DNA of 64,000 nucleotides from UBA7328 sp002471345 (GCA_964011275.1 CAXGOB010000002.1:124001-188000); one strand, 5' to 3'. Positions 26,128-35,993 are shown, counted from the first letter of the stretch. Notes: generated by a model from the letters alone, not told the origin. A program made the numbers and translations.

Positions 26128-26877
26128 ATGCTAAAATTCTTTCGAATTGTAAGACAAAATTTAACTGCTAAAGGGAAATTAAAAAATTACATTTTATATG
26201 CTGTCGGAGAAATCTTCCTAGTAGTAGTTGGGATTCTATTAGCCATATCTCTAAATAATTTAAATCAAGCTAAGATTGCTGAAAATGACCTTCAAAAAAA
26301 AGTGCAAAAAATAAGAGAAGAAGTTTATCAAGATAGTCTGCTATTCGAACATATAATAGAATATAACAATCAAAAGATTGAAACCATAGAAAGAATGGCA
26401 AGCTTAATCGAAGAAAATATCAGCTACGATGACTACCTACAATTAATAGAATTTCTCAATAGAGAATCAGGAAGGACAAGGACATTTTCTCCCAAATCAC
26501 AAACTTATACTGGGCTCACAACCTCAGGAGAATTTAGCAAAATAAAAAATGATTCATTAAAGAATAAAGTTGCTTTTCTGTATTCTTATTATGAACACAT
26601 GTCAAAAATTAACTACAGCACAATTGAAAATTTGCAGTCCTATAGACAAAAATTATTTTCAAATGGAATATTAAGTGCTAAATATATAAATGAAGAGAAA
26701 AAACAGAGCGAAGAAGGGTTTCTATACATGAAAAAGAAGTTAAGTGACCCTAATCAAAAAGTCATTTTCGAAAATTATTTATACCTGGAGAAAGAAATGT
26801 GTGAATTGGTAACAAAACGATGCCATCAAATATTTGGAGCGATGCATGGATTACCGCTAAGACCACTTAAGAAATAA
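26128..26877 (+). CDS. DUF6090 family membrane protein
   Basis: A 249-residue protein, taking ATG 26128 as start because the family begins with a short LKFFRIVRQNL segment; the frame is open from a TTG at 26080. A single membrane helix at about 30-48 (GEIFLVVVGILLAISLNNLN) follows the signature LKNYILYAVGEI. The rest is a charged, helical, probably coiled domain outside the membrane. DUF6090 proteins are frequent in marine Bacteroidota, often in clusters, and have no known function. A paralogue follows 74 bp downstream. Confidence 0.75.
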   Translation: MLKFFRIVRQNLTAKGKLKNYILYAVGEIFLVVVGILLAISLNNLNQAKIAENDLQKKVQKIREEVYQDSLLFEHIIEYNNQKIETIERMASLIEENISYDDYLQLIEFLNRESGRTRTFSPKSQTYTGLTTSGEFSKIKNDSLKNKVAFLYSYYEHMSKINYSTIENLQSYRQKLFSNGILSAKYINEEKKQSEEGFLYMKKKLSDPNQKVIFENYLYLEKEMCELVTKRCHQIFGAMHGLPLRPLKK

Positions 26878-26951
26878 TAACATGGCTGCAAAAAGGAACG
26901 AAATTTCACATATACTTGACCATAAGCATTTATTATGACTAGCATTAACAA

Positions 26952-27677
26952 ATGATGAAATTCTTTAGAAAAATACGCCAGAATTTTATTGAAAAGGAAA
27001 ATCTAAAAAGGTATCTGTTATATGCCGTGGGTGAGATTCTTCTTGTAATGATTGGTATATTATTAGCACTTCAGGTCAATAATTGGAACGAAGAGAAAAA
27101 GTCCAATATCAAAGCAATAATCTATAAAGAAAAAATTATTGCTGATTTGAAGTTAGACACTTCAAATATTAATCGGCTAATTAGTCTCTCAACACGAATT
27201 CAAGGTCAGGTTAATTCTTATTTCGATTATTTTGAACAAGGCGGTCATTCTGTTGATGAACTGATAGATAGCAGTGCTAATGTAAGATGGAGATATTTTC
27301 AATACTTACCCAATAATTCTACAATGATTGATCTACAATTTTCTGGAAATATCGGATTGTTAAAAGAAGAGCACAGGAAATCACTTTTTGAACTAGCAAA
27401 TAAACAAGTGTATTTGAAGGATATCATCAACAAAAGAATTCTGGACGTAAAAAATGCCATTTATGAAAGAAATAAGTATTTAGATTTTGACCCGTCTGAA
27501 AGTAATTTTTTTGAGATTGTTGGCGAACGAAATTCCAAGGATACTAAAGTCAAAGGGCTTTTACAACAACAAAATGTATTCAAGGAAGTATTAAGTTTTA
27601 CAGGGCAAATGATTTCATTTGGAAGTTCAGTAAGAAATAGAACAGAGAGATGTTTAGAAATATTGATCAAGAATTGA
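26952..27677 (+). CDS. DUF6090 family membrane protein, second copy
   Basis: A 241-residue protein of the same family as its upstream neighbour: MKFFRKIRQNF, then LKRYLLYAVGEILLVMIGILLALQVNNWNEEK with one membrane helix at about 23-43, then a soluble helical domain. The N-terminal 50 residues are clearly similar to the first copy while the C-terminal domains have diverged. Duplication followed by divergence is the simplest account. Function is unknown. Confidence 0.78.
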   Translation: MMKFFRKIRQNFIEKENLKRYLLYAVGEILLVMIGILLALQVNNWNEEKKSNIKAIIYKEKIIADLKLDTSNINRLISLSTRIQGQVNSYFDYFEQGGHSVDELIDSSANVRWRYFQYLPNNSTMIDLQFSGNIGLLKEEHRKSLFELANKQVYLKDIINKRILDVKNAIYERNKYLDFDPSESNFFEIVGERNSKDTKVKGLLQQQNVFKEVLSFTGQMISFGSSVRNRTERCLEILIKN

Positions 27678-27812
27678 AATTTTAAAAAATAGCTAAGACC
27701 CTATGTAAGCCATAGGAACTAAATATTTACACGTGATTTAACATTTGTTGATCTTTTACCACATCATGCATAAATTACTTTCCTTTTTATACTGAACTAA
27801 AAAAGAATATTA

Positions 27813-29228
27813 ATGAAAATAAAAACGAGAGTATTCTTTTGGTCGCTGATAATTTCAATGCTCTTCAGTGCATGTGATTTTATTGATAAAAATGAACGGG
27901 AAAGACCAAATATTTTGTTCTTTCTTGTAGATGATCAAAGAGATGACCTTATTTCAAGTGCAGGTCATCCGGTTATTCAAACTCCTACAATTGATATTCT
28001 GGCTGAGAAGGGCATTCGGTTTACAAACGCATTTGTAACCACTTCTATCTGCGCGGCTAGTAGAGCCTCCATTCTCACAAGCTTATATGAAAGTAAACAC
28101 GGCTATACATTTGGCAAGAGTCCCTTAAAAACTGAATTCATAAGCAACTCATATCCAGTTTTGATGAAAAGGTCAGGATATCAAACAGGCTTTATTGGAA
28201 AATTTGGAGTTTCCATTGAAAAGCAAGATAGTATGCTTGCACAAATGTTTGATTTTTATAGACCTTCTAAAAAATCAGTACCACATTTTGTAGAATTTTC
28301 AAACGGTCTCAAACGACATTCTGCTGAAATTAAAGGAGATCAAGCAATTGAATTTATTAAAACTCAATCCACAGATAAGCCATTTTGCTTATCTATTAGT
28401 TTTAATGCAGTACATGCAGTAGATAATGATAAGACTCCAGGGAATGAAGGACATTACCCCTATCCAAAGGCAGTAGCACATCTGTATGAAAATATTGAAT
28501 TGCCTAAACCGGAATTGTCAGATTCTCTTATTTATGAAAATCATCCAGAATTTTTAAAAAATTCATTCAACAGAGAAAGGTACTATTGGCGCTGGGATAC
28601 AGAAGAAAAGTATCAAGAGAATCTGAGAGCCTATTTTCGAATGATCAGCGGGTATGACAATGTGATGCATAGAGTAATATCAGAACTTAAAAAGAATGGC
28701 CTTGATAAGAATACGGTGATCATTTTTTCTTCTGACAATGGTTATTATATGGGCAATAGAGGCTTTGCAGGTAAATGGTCTCATTATGAAGAATCTCTTC
28801 GAATTCCTTTAGTCATTTACGACCCACGAGCACCTCTAAAAACTTCAAAAAAAACGATTGATAAAATTGCACTGAATATTGATATACCAGCAACCATGCT
28901 TGATCTAGCAGGAGTTTCAAAACCTAATCTATTTCAGGGTGAAAGCCTTGTGCCTTTCATGAATGATAAAAAAAATGAATCTTGGCGCACAGATTTTCTA
29001 TGTGAACATAGAATGGAGCACAATAAGATCCCTAAATATGTCGGGATACGTGATCAGAGATATGTCTATGCAAATTATTATGAACAAGAACCTCCATATG
29101 AGTATTTACACGATCTTCAAAAAGATCCTAAGCAATTAGAAAATATTGTGAATAATATAGAATACAAAGATGTTCTCCAGAATATGAGAGTGAGGTGTGA
29201 TAACTTGGAAAATGAAGCCAAAAACTAA
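27813..29228 (+). CDS. Sulfatase (formylglycine-dependent), lipoprotein
   Basis: A 471-residue type I sulfatase with a lipoprotein signal (lipobox LFSAC, Cys21). Metal-binding Asp40/Asp41 are in NILFFLVDDQRDD, and the catalytic formylglycine site is Cys80 in CAASR, which needs activation by a maturase not seen in the window. A later metal motif is FSSDNGYYMGNRGFAGKW. Members cleave sulfate esters from sulfated sugars, commonly algal polysaccharides in marine Bacteroidota. No glycan-utilisation genes (SusCD) adjoin it; a broken GH113-like gene lies about 2.2 kb downstream. Confidence 0.9.
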   Translation: MKIKTRVFFWSLIISMLFSACDFIDKNERERPNILFFLVDDQRDDLISSAGHPVIQTPTIDILAEKGIRFTNAFVTTSICAASRASILTSLYESKHGYTFGKSPLKTEFISNSYPVLMKRSGYQTGFIGKFGVSIEKQDSMLAQMFDFYRPSKKSVPHFVEFSNGLKRHSAEIKGDQAIEFIKTQSTDKPFCLSISFNAVHAVDNDKTPGNEGHYPYPKAVAHLYENIELPKPELSDSLIYENHPEFLKNSFNRERYYWRWDTEEKYQENLRAYFRMISGYDNVMHRVISELKKNGLDKNTVIIFSSDNGYYMGNRGFAGKWSHYEESLRIPLVIYDPRAPLKTSKKTIDKIALNIDIPATMLDLAGVSKPNLFQGESLVPFMNDKKNESWRTDFLCEHRMEHNKIPKYVGIRDQRYVYANYYEQEPPYEYLHDLQKDPKQLENIVNNIEYKDVLQNMRVRCDNLENEAKN

Positions 29229-29405
29229 AAGTCTCACGCAAAGAGAAAATCACTAAAATAGATTCACAAATGAGTGATCTCGTTCAAACAATACAAAGGT
29301 TATAAGAGCACTACTCTAATATTGAACACAAAGCTTGGAATAGAGAAACAATTTGGAATGAAATAATGATAGATAAATGTAATTGTAAAAAGTAGAGATT
29401 CATCT

Positions 29406-29942
29406 ATGAACGAGAATTCAGTTATACAAGAGCTCTTAGTGAAAGCTTGGGAAATGAGAAGAGTAGGAAATTACGATGACGCTAGACATATTGTAAAGGA
29501 AGCTCAAAGGCTATGCAATGATTATGATTACAATTCTTTGGGTAGAATATTCCACATCAAAATGCAATTTGAATCAGATCACCGCCGTCTATCAAAAGCT
29601 TTGGAATTGTGCAAGAAGTCCTTGATAAACTATAAAAAATCAAACAATTTGAACAAAATTGCACATTCGACTAGGCATCTTGCCGATTTAGAACGGCATC
29701 TTGGAAAAGAGGATGACTCAGAAAATAATTATAGAGTGGCGATAGACATTTATAAAAATAACCCCAACACCAGCAATGGCGACCTGGCAAATGCTCTCCG
29801 TGGATTTGGTCTTCTCCTCGAGAAACGTAGAAAGATCAAAGAAGCTATTGCTGTATGGAAAGAAACGAAAGATTTATATCAAGCTTGTAATTTACAAGCA
29901 GGTGTAGATGAAGCCAATAATAGATTAGGTTTATTGGCATAA
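29406..29942 (+). CDS. Small TPR-repeat protein
   Basis: A 178-residue soluble protein with no signal peptide made of about four helical pairs of TPR type (GNYDDARHIVKEAQRL, LSKALELCKKSLINYKK, DDSENNYRVAIDIYKN, IKEAIAVWKETKDLY). The pattern suggests a protein-interaction scaffold, similar to solitary TPR proteins encoded by Bacteroidota. No partner is indicated by the neighbours. It lies in a loosely packed stretch with an AT-rich 177-bp gap upstream. Confidence 0.65.
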   Translation: MNENSVIQELLVKAWEMRRVGNYDDARHIVKEAQRLCNDYDYNSLGRIFHIKMQFESDHRRLSKALELCKKSLINYKKSNNLNKIAHSTRHLADLERHLGKEDDSENNYRVAIDIYKNNPNTSNGDLANALRGFGLLLEKRRKIKEAIAVWKETKDLYQACNLQAGVDEANNRLGLLA

Positions 29943-30017
29943 AACATCTAATTCTTAAGTGTGAATTGCTTGAATTCAATATTTGGAAGTTCTAAAATCA
30001 AAGATTGACAAACGAAA

Positions 30018-30536
30018 ATGCAGCTGAGAAAAGCCTCTCTAGAAGATAAAACAGAACTGAAGCAAATATGTATTTCAGGATACTCAATTTGTTTTGCTGA
30101 CTATTGGAATGCAAATGGATTGGAATGGTATTTAAATGAACAGTTTGGCGACCAAAAATTAAAGACTGATTTAGCTAACAAGAATATTGATTATTATCTC
30201 ATTTATGACACCAAGGACCTGATAGGGTTTGTTAAAGTCAACAGTAATCCAAATCCAACTTTTCCGACTCAAGTCACAACTGAATTAGAGAAAATGTATG
30301 TGCTTCCTGAATTTAAAGGACAAGGTATAGGAAGAAAAGTACTAACTGAAGTGATTAATATCATTCAAAAAAGAGGAAGTAGAATGTTTTTTCTTGACGT
30401 TCTAGACACAAATAAAAGTGCAATTGAATTTTATAAAAAACTTGGGTTTAATTTTCTTCACAGTTCTCGACTAAATCTTCCATATTTTAAGGACCATTTA
30501 AGAGGAATAAATAGAATGATAATGGAGCTAGCATGA
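30018..30536 (+). CDS. GNAT-family N-acetyltransferase
   Basis: A 172-residue single-domain acetyltransferase. The acetyl-CoA loop is visible as LPEFKGQGIGRKVL at about residues 97-110, with the motif-B segment LDVLDTNKSAIEFYKKLGFNF following. The N-terminus (MQLRKASLEDKTELKQI) is typical of family members that act on small molecules or protein ends. Substrate is unknown. It is probably an independent gene, though a second GNAT gene follows 68 bp later. Confidence 0.85.
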   Translation: MQLRKASLEDKTELKQICISGYSICFADYWNANGLEWYLNEQFGDQKLKTDLANKNIDYYLIYDTKDLIGFVKVNSNPNPTFPTQVTTELEKMYVLPEFKGQGIGRKVLTEVINIIQKRGSRMFFLDVLDTNKSAIEFYKKLGFNFLHSSRLNLPYFKDHLRGINRMIMELA

Positions 30537-30604
30537 AAAACTAATTGTCATTAATAGCTTAATCTAAAAATTTGTAAAACCTTTATGACATTTAAAATCC
30601 TTAA

Positions 30605-31081
30605 ATGGAATTTGTAACTACAATAGAATTATCTAAAATTTGGAAAGTTGAAATTCTATCTCTTTGGAATAATGAATATCCAATTCAGCTCAACTATAAT
30701 ACCTTATCAGATTTTGAATCCTTCTTGAATCCTCTGACCGATCAATCTCATATTGTAGTAGTTGATGACAACCAAAGGATTCAAGGTTGGTATTTTGATT
30801 TTATTAGAGATAATGCAAGATGGTTTATTATAATATTAGATTCAAAAGTACATGGGCAAGGTTTAGGCACTCAGTTTTTGAACAAGGCAAAGGAAAAGAA
30901 ATCACAACTGAATGGATGGGTCATAGATCATAGTGATGATAAAAAAAGAAATGGGCAGTTTTATCAATCACCATTGAATTTCTATATGAAAAATGGGTTT
31001 AAACTATTATCAGATAATAGGATTAAAAATGAAACAATTTCAGCTGTACATATAGAATGGAAAAAAGAAGAATTCATCTAA
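30605..31081 (+). CDS. GNAT-family N-acetyltransferase, second gene
   Basis: A 158-residue GNAT protein with the acetyl-CoA loop GQGLGTQFLNKAKEK at about residues 87-101 and a C-terminal SPLNFYMKNGFKLL segment. It shares only the general fold with the gene upstream, so the two are not a recent duplication. Substrate is unknown. A 349-bp gap with no intact gene follows. Confidence 0.75.
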   Translation: MEFVTTIELSKIWKVEILSLWNNEYPIQLNYNTLSDFESFLNPLTDQSHIVVVDDNQRIQGWYFDFIRDNARWFIIILDSKVHGQGLGTQFLNKAKEKKSQLNGWVIDHSDDKKRNGQFYQSPLNFYMKNGFKLLSDNRIKNETISAVHIEWKKEEFI

Positions 31082-31430
31082 TTCAAATAAGGATCTAAAA
31101 CAACCTCATCAGATATTTCTAAATACTTCTAAAAATCCTAGGTCATAATAATTTGAATCTTGATAAAAAATAAACCCATGAAACCTTCCACAAGTTATAG
31201 ACCTGATCATAGTAGACTGATAATAAGATTAGAGCAAAAGATTTAGCATCACGTCCAAAATGAAGAAACATTTACCAATTGGTTTTGAAAGCTATTTGAT
31301 ATTATTCCTTCAGATTTGAAAAATGAGCAAAGTATTGATAGAACACAATGAATATGCATGAAGAACTGTGAAAATATCGTTCCTTGTTATAGTTCATTAA
31401 AATTGAGTTACAATTTCCCTTCTTTTCAAA
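31082..31430 (+). other. Gene-free AT-rich stretch, possible coding remnant
   Basis: No intact gene or RNA was found. One plus-strand frame from ATG 31178 (MKPSTSYRPDHSRLIIRLEQKI) continues after its stop with plausible coding-like residues (HVQNEETFTNWF, KLFDIIPSDLKNEQSI) interrupted by further stops. This might be a decayed gene, but no family is recognised and chance is not excluded. Confidence 0.25.
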
Positions 31431-32519
31431 ATGATAAAGAATAAGATTCACCATTCTGTGTACTCCATTTTTCTGCCCTCTGTGTTGATCATTGCTTTTT
31501 TACTATACTGGAAGGTAGATTATAGTACTGAATTGAAAAATTTAAATTTGAGCAACATTCATGAAAAACAGAGAGGTGCTCATGTCTTTAGTATAAGAGA
31601 TACTTCTGATTTTCAGACTATAAGTGAATACAATTTTAATTGGATCACAGTAGTATCTTGGGGGTACCAAAATGATTTTGATAGCCCAAATGTCAGACAT
31701 CACAATGGTGACAGTCTGATGATACAAAGCAGAGATTCAGCTTGGGTTAATAGAATTATGCTAATTCGAGATAAGGGATATAAAGTCTTTGTCAAACCAC
31801 ATATCTGGATCAGTGACCCCTCAGACGACAAATGGCGATCAGACATATTTCCATCTGATGAAGAAAACTGGGAATTATGGCAAAAAAGTTACAGAGATTT
31901 TATTATTCGATATGCAAAAGTGGCAGAACAAGCTAATGCCGAGATGTTTTGTATAGGAACAGAATTATCTCGATTAGCAACTTCTAAGTCCCAATTTTAG
32001 CAAGATTTAATAAAAGAAGTAAAAACCGTTTATTCTGGTAAATTGACCTATGCTGCAAATTGGCACAATGAATATGAAAAAATAACTTTCTGGGATCAAT
32101 TGGATTACATAGGTATTCAGGCTTATTTCCCTTTGGTCAAATTAAAGAATCCAACCACTGAACAGCTTACAAAAGGTTGGGATAAATATTTGCCCAAACT
32201 AAAATCTCTTTATGGAAAGTACAATCGAAGAATACTGTTTACAGAAATGGGCTATAAGAGTACCGCTTCTAGTGCTATCAGACCTTGGGAATGGGCAGAA
32301 AAATCAACGGACAAAGAAGTTTCTTACTCTCCAGAAACACAAGCCAATTGCTATAAAGCATTTTTTGAATCTGTGTGGGTACAGGACTGGTTTGCTGGTG
32401 TACATATTTGGCAATTAAGAAGTAATTACAATATCAATAGGGCAAAGAAAGATTTGGACTTTACTCCTCAAGGCAAACCTGCACAACAAGTTATTGCTGA
32501 AGGATTTAAATTGGATTAA
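31431..32519 (+). pseudogene. GH113-like glycoside hydrolase interrupted by an in-frame TAG
   Basis: Two ORFs in the same frame (31431-32000 and 32043-32519) form one gene of 362 codons if a single TAG at 31998-32000 is read through. The sequence around it, SRLATSKSQF-stop-QDLIKEV, suggests an original Trp codon (TGG to TAG). The TIM-barrel protein has an N-terminal signal anchor, the motif CIGTELS (likely acid/base Glu) before the stop and LFTEMGYKS (likely nucleophile) after it, so truncation would remove half the active site. The family includes beta-mannanases. It may be a real nonsense mutation or a sequencing error; the rest of the frame is undamaged. Confidence 0.75.
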
Positions 32520-32590
32520 ATAAAAACATTCCTTGCTTAAAGTTGAAGCCAAGAGTTGTTAAATACTTTTCGTCTGATCATTTCCCTTGG

Positions 32591-33940
32591 CTAATTACAT
32601 CCTGCAATCTGAGCCGTAAGAACACTTCCCAATTCCAATTCAAAATCTTCATTAAAAGTTATGGAAGTACCTGCTTGATACAAAACTGAAGCATTATTAG
32701 CCACATTACAATCTATCCCAATTGTATCAGAAGCAATACTCTGATGCTGTCCTCCGGATATATCTGCAGTAAGGTTAGCATTGGTTACTTCACAATCTCC
32801 ATCCAAAAGAAATAAAGCACCATGCGTGTCAAAAGGGTCAGACCACTTTTCATCAGTATAAATATTAGATCCTGTGAGGGTGAGTAGAAAGGCTTCGAGA
32901 TTGTCCTTTTCAGTTTCTGATAAGTTTAGATTCTGACTCTGTGTGCCATCGTCGCCTCCTCTTCTTAATCTCCCATCCAGATTATTATTGAAAGGTGGAT
33001 TATCATAGTGATCTATCATTTGTCTGATGGTTGTAAAACTTCCATCATGCATCATTGGGCCATTAAGTGAACCATCAGGATTCACAAGGTCTCTTAGCGA
33101 AGGTGATCTTGTATTAGTCAGATCGGTACCAGCAGGATTTCCCGCTACTGTAATGACCCCATTATTATTTCTATCATTATCCATATCAAATGTAGGTGCA
33201 TTATGGCATCTATCACATCCGGCACCTCCTGCGTTTTGATTAGCCATGAATAGATCCTTACCTGCTTCTTCTACAGCAGAAAATAATGCAAAATCAGCAT
33301 CTTCGTCACCACCAGCATTTGCAAGAGCTTCATCATATTTGGAGTCAAATGAGACAATACTTCTTATAAATTGTGCCAAGGCGAATTGCATTCGTTCCTC
33401 TGTGATTGTATTTGTTCCAAATGAATTTTGAAATAAAGTAGGATAGTAAGAAATGTCATTCATTCTACTAATCAGAGAATCCAGGTCTGGTTGTCCATTG
33501 GTCCCACTAAATCCCATTTCAGCAAAATCTTGAATTGGTCGAGTAGTTTGATCTTCTAGGGTAGCAGCTCTTGCATCCCAAAAGAAATTTTCCTCCCTAC
33601 CAAATCTAGCATTAACTAATCTCATACTATGCCTGCCTGTAAATCCCCCATTAAAACCTTTACTTACAGTAGCTGTATCACTAAAAGCAAACTGTTGCTG
33701 ATGGCAAGAGGCACATGCTACCGTACTATTCAAAGAAAGTTTTTTGTCATAAAACAACACCCTACCCAAAGTGGCTCCAATGTCCGTCATGTCATTGTTA
33801 TTTGGAGTGTTATCACGGTTATTGGGTACATATGATGGAATCGTCTGACCATCATAATCAAATAGGCTAGTTAGATCTATGGAGGCAGAAAGAAGTATGA
33901 CCGCACATATTGGTAAAAAAGTGAGTAGTCGATTTTTCAT
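32591..33940 (-). CDS. Di-haem cytochrome c peroxidase family protein with extra C-terminal domain
   Basis: A 449-residue exported protein (signal peptide about 1-20). Two haem c sites are seen: Cys76-x2-Cys79-His80 (CASCH) and Cys242-x2-Cys245-His246 (CDRCH), with the MauG/CcpA-type blocks LGRVLFYDKKLS and NTRSPSLRDL. It would reduce peroxide or oxidise a partner in the periplasm or at the surface. Residues from about 375 on form an added beta-rich domain (SIASDTIGIDCNVANNASV, EDFELELGSVLTAQIAGC). This resembles C-terminal stacked beta domains of Saprospiria surface proteins and may relate to type IX export. Confidence 0.88.
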   Translation of the reverse strand: MKNRLLTFLPICAVILLSASIDLTSLFDYDGQTIPSYVPNNRDNTPNNNDMTDIGATLGRVLFYDKKLSLNSTVACASCHQQQFAFSDTATVSKGFNGGFTGRHSMRLVNARFGREENFFWDARAATLEDQTTRPIQDFAEMGFSGTNGQPDLDSLISRMNDISYYPTLFQNSFGTNTITEERMQFALAQFIRSIVSFDSKYDEALANAGGDEDADFALFSAVEEAGKDLFMANQNAGGAGCDRCHNAPTFDMDNDRNNNGVITVAGNPAGTDLTNTRSPSLRDLVNPDGSLNGPMMHDGSFTTIRQMIDHYDNPPFNNNLDGRLRRGGDDGTQSQNLNLSETEKDNLEAFLLTLTGSNIYTDEKWSDPFDTHGALFLLDGDCEVTNANLTADISGGQHQSIASDTIGIDCNVANNASVLYQAGTSITFNEDFELELGSVLTAQIAGCN

Positions 33941-34129
33941 TTATTATCATTAGAGAAATATTGGAAATGGCCAGCTTCTAGTGGTGAAAATGTTTAGATA
34001 TATCTGTTAAAGAACAAAAACCGATTATTGTACTGTTAATTTTTGGATTTTATTTCTATGCCAATCAGGATTGACCGATCTTGAATAAAATTTACACCAT
34101 TTAGCACAATATTTGACACTAATAAAATA

Positions 34130-35047
34130 ATGAACAGGTACAATTTTTTCGCATTTCTTTCAGGTTGTATTTTTTGCTTTTTTGTATTTGTTGCTTTTGC
34201 AGAAACAATTGATAGCACGAGCAATCCTCTTAAAATCTTCAATCTCCCACAGATTGTAAAAGCAGCTGATGTCAATTCTAAAGTTTTTGTGTTTGCGGGT
34301 GAGCAGATTCCACTTACTATGGATGCTAAAGAGAGGTTAGACAGAGAACTATCTGTTAATTCATATTATCACTCTGCAATGATTCAATATCTCAAATTAT
34401 CTAATAGATATTTTCCTGTTATTGAAAAGATACTTTTGGAAAATGGGGTTCCTGATGACTTTAAGTATTTAGCCGTTGCAGAAAGTGGTTTGAGACATGT
34501 CACTTCATCTGCAAATGCCAAAGGGTTTTGGCAATTCAGAAAGCTGGCAGCAAAAGAAATGAATCTAGAAGTAAATGATGAAGTAGATGAACGATATCAT
34601 ATTGAAAGGTCAACAAGGGCTGCATGTCATTATCTTCTTCAACTTAAGAGAAGGTTTGGCACCTGGGTAGATGCAGCAGCAGCTTATAATGTAGGTCCTA
34701 CTAACTATAGAAATGATCTAAGAGATCAAAAAGAGAACACTTATTACGACATGAATCTTCCTGAGGAAACTATGCGATATATCTTCAGATTAGTGGCAAT
34801 AAAAGAAATCATGTCACAACCAGACCGATTTGGTTTTTATATAGATCAGATGGAAAGATATCCACCACTCGATAATTATCGTGAAGTTCTAGTAGATCAA
34901 TCTATAGAAAATTGGGGAGATTTTGCCCATGAGAATGGTGTCACCTATAGACAACTAAAAATATACAACCCATGGCTTAGAGATAATCACCTTACTGTAA
35001 TTAAGAATAAATATCAGATCAAGATTCCGAATGATGTAGGGAAATAA
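34130..35047 (+). CDS. Membrane-bound lytic murein transglycosylase (SLT/MltD-like)
   Basis: A 305-residue exported enzyme (hydrophobic signal at about 8-25). The SLT domain runs from about 95 to 230 with catalytic Glu118 in LAVAESGLRH, the SANAKGFWQF block and AAAAYNVGPTNY. It cleaves the glycan strand of peptidoglycan with formation of anhydro-MurNAc. A C-terminal segment from about 255 on (YRQLKIYNPWLR, YQIKIP) resembles one degenerate LysM repeat. It converges on the PfkB gene with only 4 bp between stops. Confidence 0.9.
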   Translation: MNRYNFFAFLSGCIFCFFVFVAFAETIDSTSNPLKIFNLPQIVKAADVNSKVFVFAGEQIPLTMDAKERLDRELSVNSYYHSAMIQYLKLSNRYFPVIEKILLENGVPDDFKYLAVAESGLRHVTSSANAKGFWQFRKLAAKEMNLEVNDEVDERYHIERSTRAACHYLLQLKRRFGTWVDAAAAYNVGPTNYRNDLRDQKENTYYDMNLPEETMRYIFRLVAIKEIMSQPDRFGFYIDQMERYPPLDNYREVLVDQSIENWGDFAHENGVTYRQLKIYNPWLRDNHLTVIKNKYQIKIPNDVGK

Positions 35048-35051
35048 TGCT

Positions 35052-35966
35052 TTAAAGTTCGAAACGAGTGAGGTTGTAAAATCTTCTCAATCTATCATCA
35101 ATATTCTTTTGGTCCAGTTTTTTAATATTCCAATTACTAAAATCTTCTACACAGAACGAAGCCATGGCCGATCCGTGTACAATTCCTCTTTTCATATTTT
35201 CAAAAGAGGAGTCACCAGTACTTGCCATGTACCCAATAAAACCTCCAGCAAAACAATCTCCTGCTCCAGTAGGATCTTTCACTTGATGTAAAGGAAGAGC
35301 TGGTGCAAAAAATACATCATCACCGTGGAATAGAAGTGCACCATGTTCACCCTTCTTTATAATAAGGTACTTCGGGCCCATTTTTTGAATAACTTCAGCA
35401 GCTTTTATAAGTGCATATTCCCCAGAAAGCTGTCTTGCTTCTTCATCATTTATAGTAAGCACATCCACACGCTTTAAAACTTCTTTGAGGCGATCCAATG
35501 CCACATCCATCCAAAAATTCATAGTGTCTAGCATGACCAATTTGGGCTTTACACTCAATTGATCTAATACACTGATTTGAATATCAGGTGTGAGGTTACC
35601 TAACATAATGTATTCGCTGTCTTTATATCCATTAGGAATTTTTGGATCAAAATCTGCTAGTACATTTAAATCAGTTACAAGAGTGTCTCTTCCATTCATG
35701 TCATCATGATACTTCCCGGCCCAAAAGAAAGATTTACCGTCTTTTACCACTTCCACTCCATCCAGATCCATACCTCTATTCTTCATATCTGATAATTCCT
35801 TATCTTGATAATCATCACCTATAATGGATACAATTTTGATGTCATTCACAAAATAGCTAGCTGCATAGCCTATGTATTGACCAGATCCGCCTATCACCAT
35901 TTCTTCTTTACCAAATGGAGTCTCTATTGTATCATATGCAACTGTACCTACTACTAATAAACTCAT
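35052..35966 (-). CDS. PfkB-family sugar/nucleoside kinase
   Basis: A 304-residue ribokinase-fold kinase. The anion-hole and catalytic base signature DPTGAGDCFAGG is at residues 231-242 with Asp237 as base, and the N-terminal GGSGQYIGYAA segment (residues 26-36) binds substrate. The compact lid and length suit adenosine kinase or sugar kinase members, but the exact substrate is not clear. A -7 box TACATTTG lies 20 bp upstream of the ATG, so the gene has its own promoter and a very short leader. Confidence 0.88.
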   Translation of the reverse strand: MSLLVVGTVAYDTIETPFGKEEMVIGGSGQYIGYAASYFVNDIKIVSIIGDDYQDKELSDMKNRGMDLDGVEVVKDGKSFFWAGKYHDDMNGRDTLVTDLNVLADFDPKIPNGYKDSEYIMLGNLTPDIQISVLDQLSVKPKLVMLDTMNFWMDVALDRLKEVLKRVDVLTINDEEARQLSGEYALIKAAEVIQKMGPKYLIIKKGEHGALLFHGDDVFFAPALPLHQVKDPTGAGDCFAGGFIGYMASTGDSSFENMKRGIVHGSAMASFCVEDFSNWNIKKLDQKNIDDRLRRFYNLTRFEL

Positions 35967-35985
35967 ATCTCATTTTGTTAGGTTG

Positions 35986-35993
35986 CAAATGTA
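35986..35993 (-). promoter_or_regulatory. -7 promoter box of the PfkB kinase gene
   Basis: The minus strand reads TACATTTG (35993-35986), a full match to TAnnTTTG, placing transcription start only about 10-13 bases before the ATG at 35966. No clear -33 box was found. Confidence 0.45.

Noticed and set aside
31178..31352. Possible small or decayed gene in the gap after the second GNAT gene
   Set aside because: The frame is interrupted by stops, no family is recognised, and no promoter box was found; kept only as a note in the gap entry.
34036..34275. Minus-strand ORF at the start of the lytic transglycosylase gene
   Set aside because: It is antisense to a clear signal peptide and catalytic protein and has no family resemblance.
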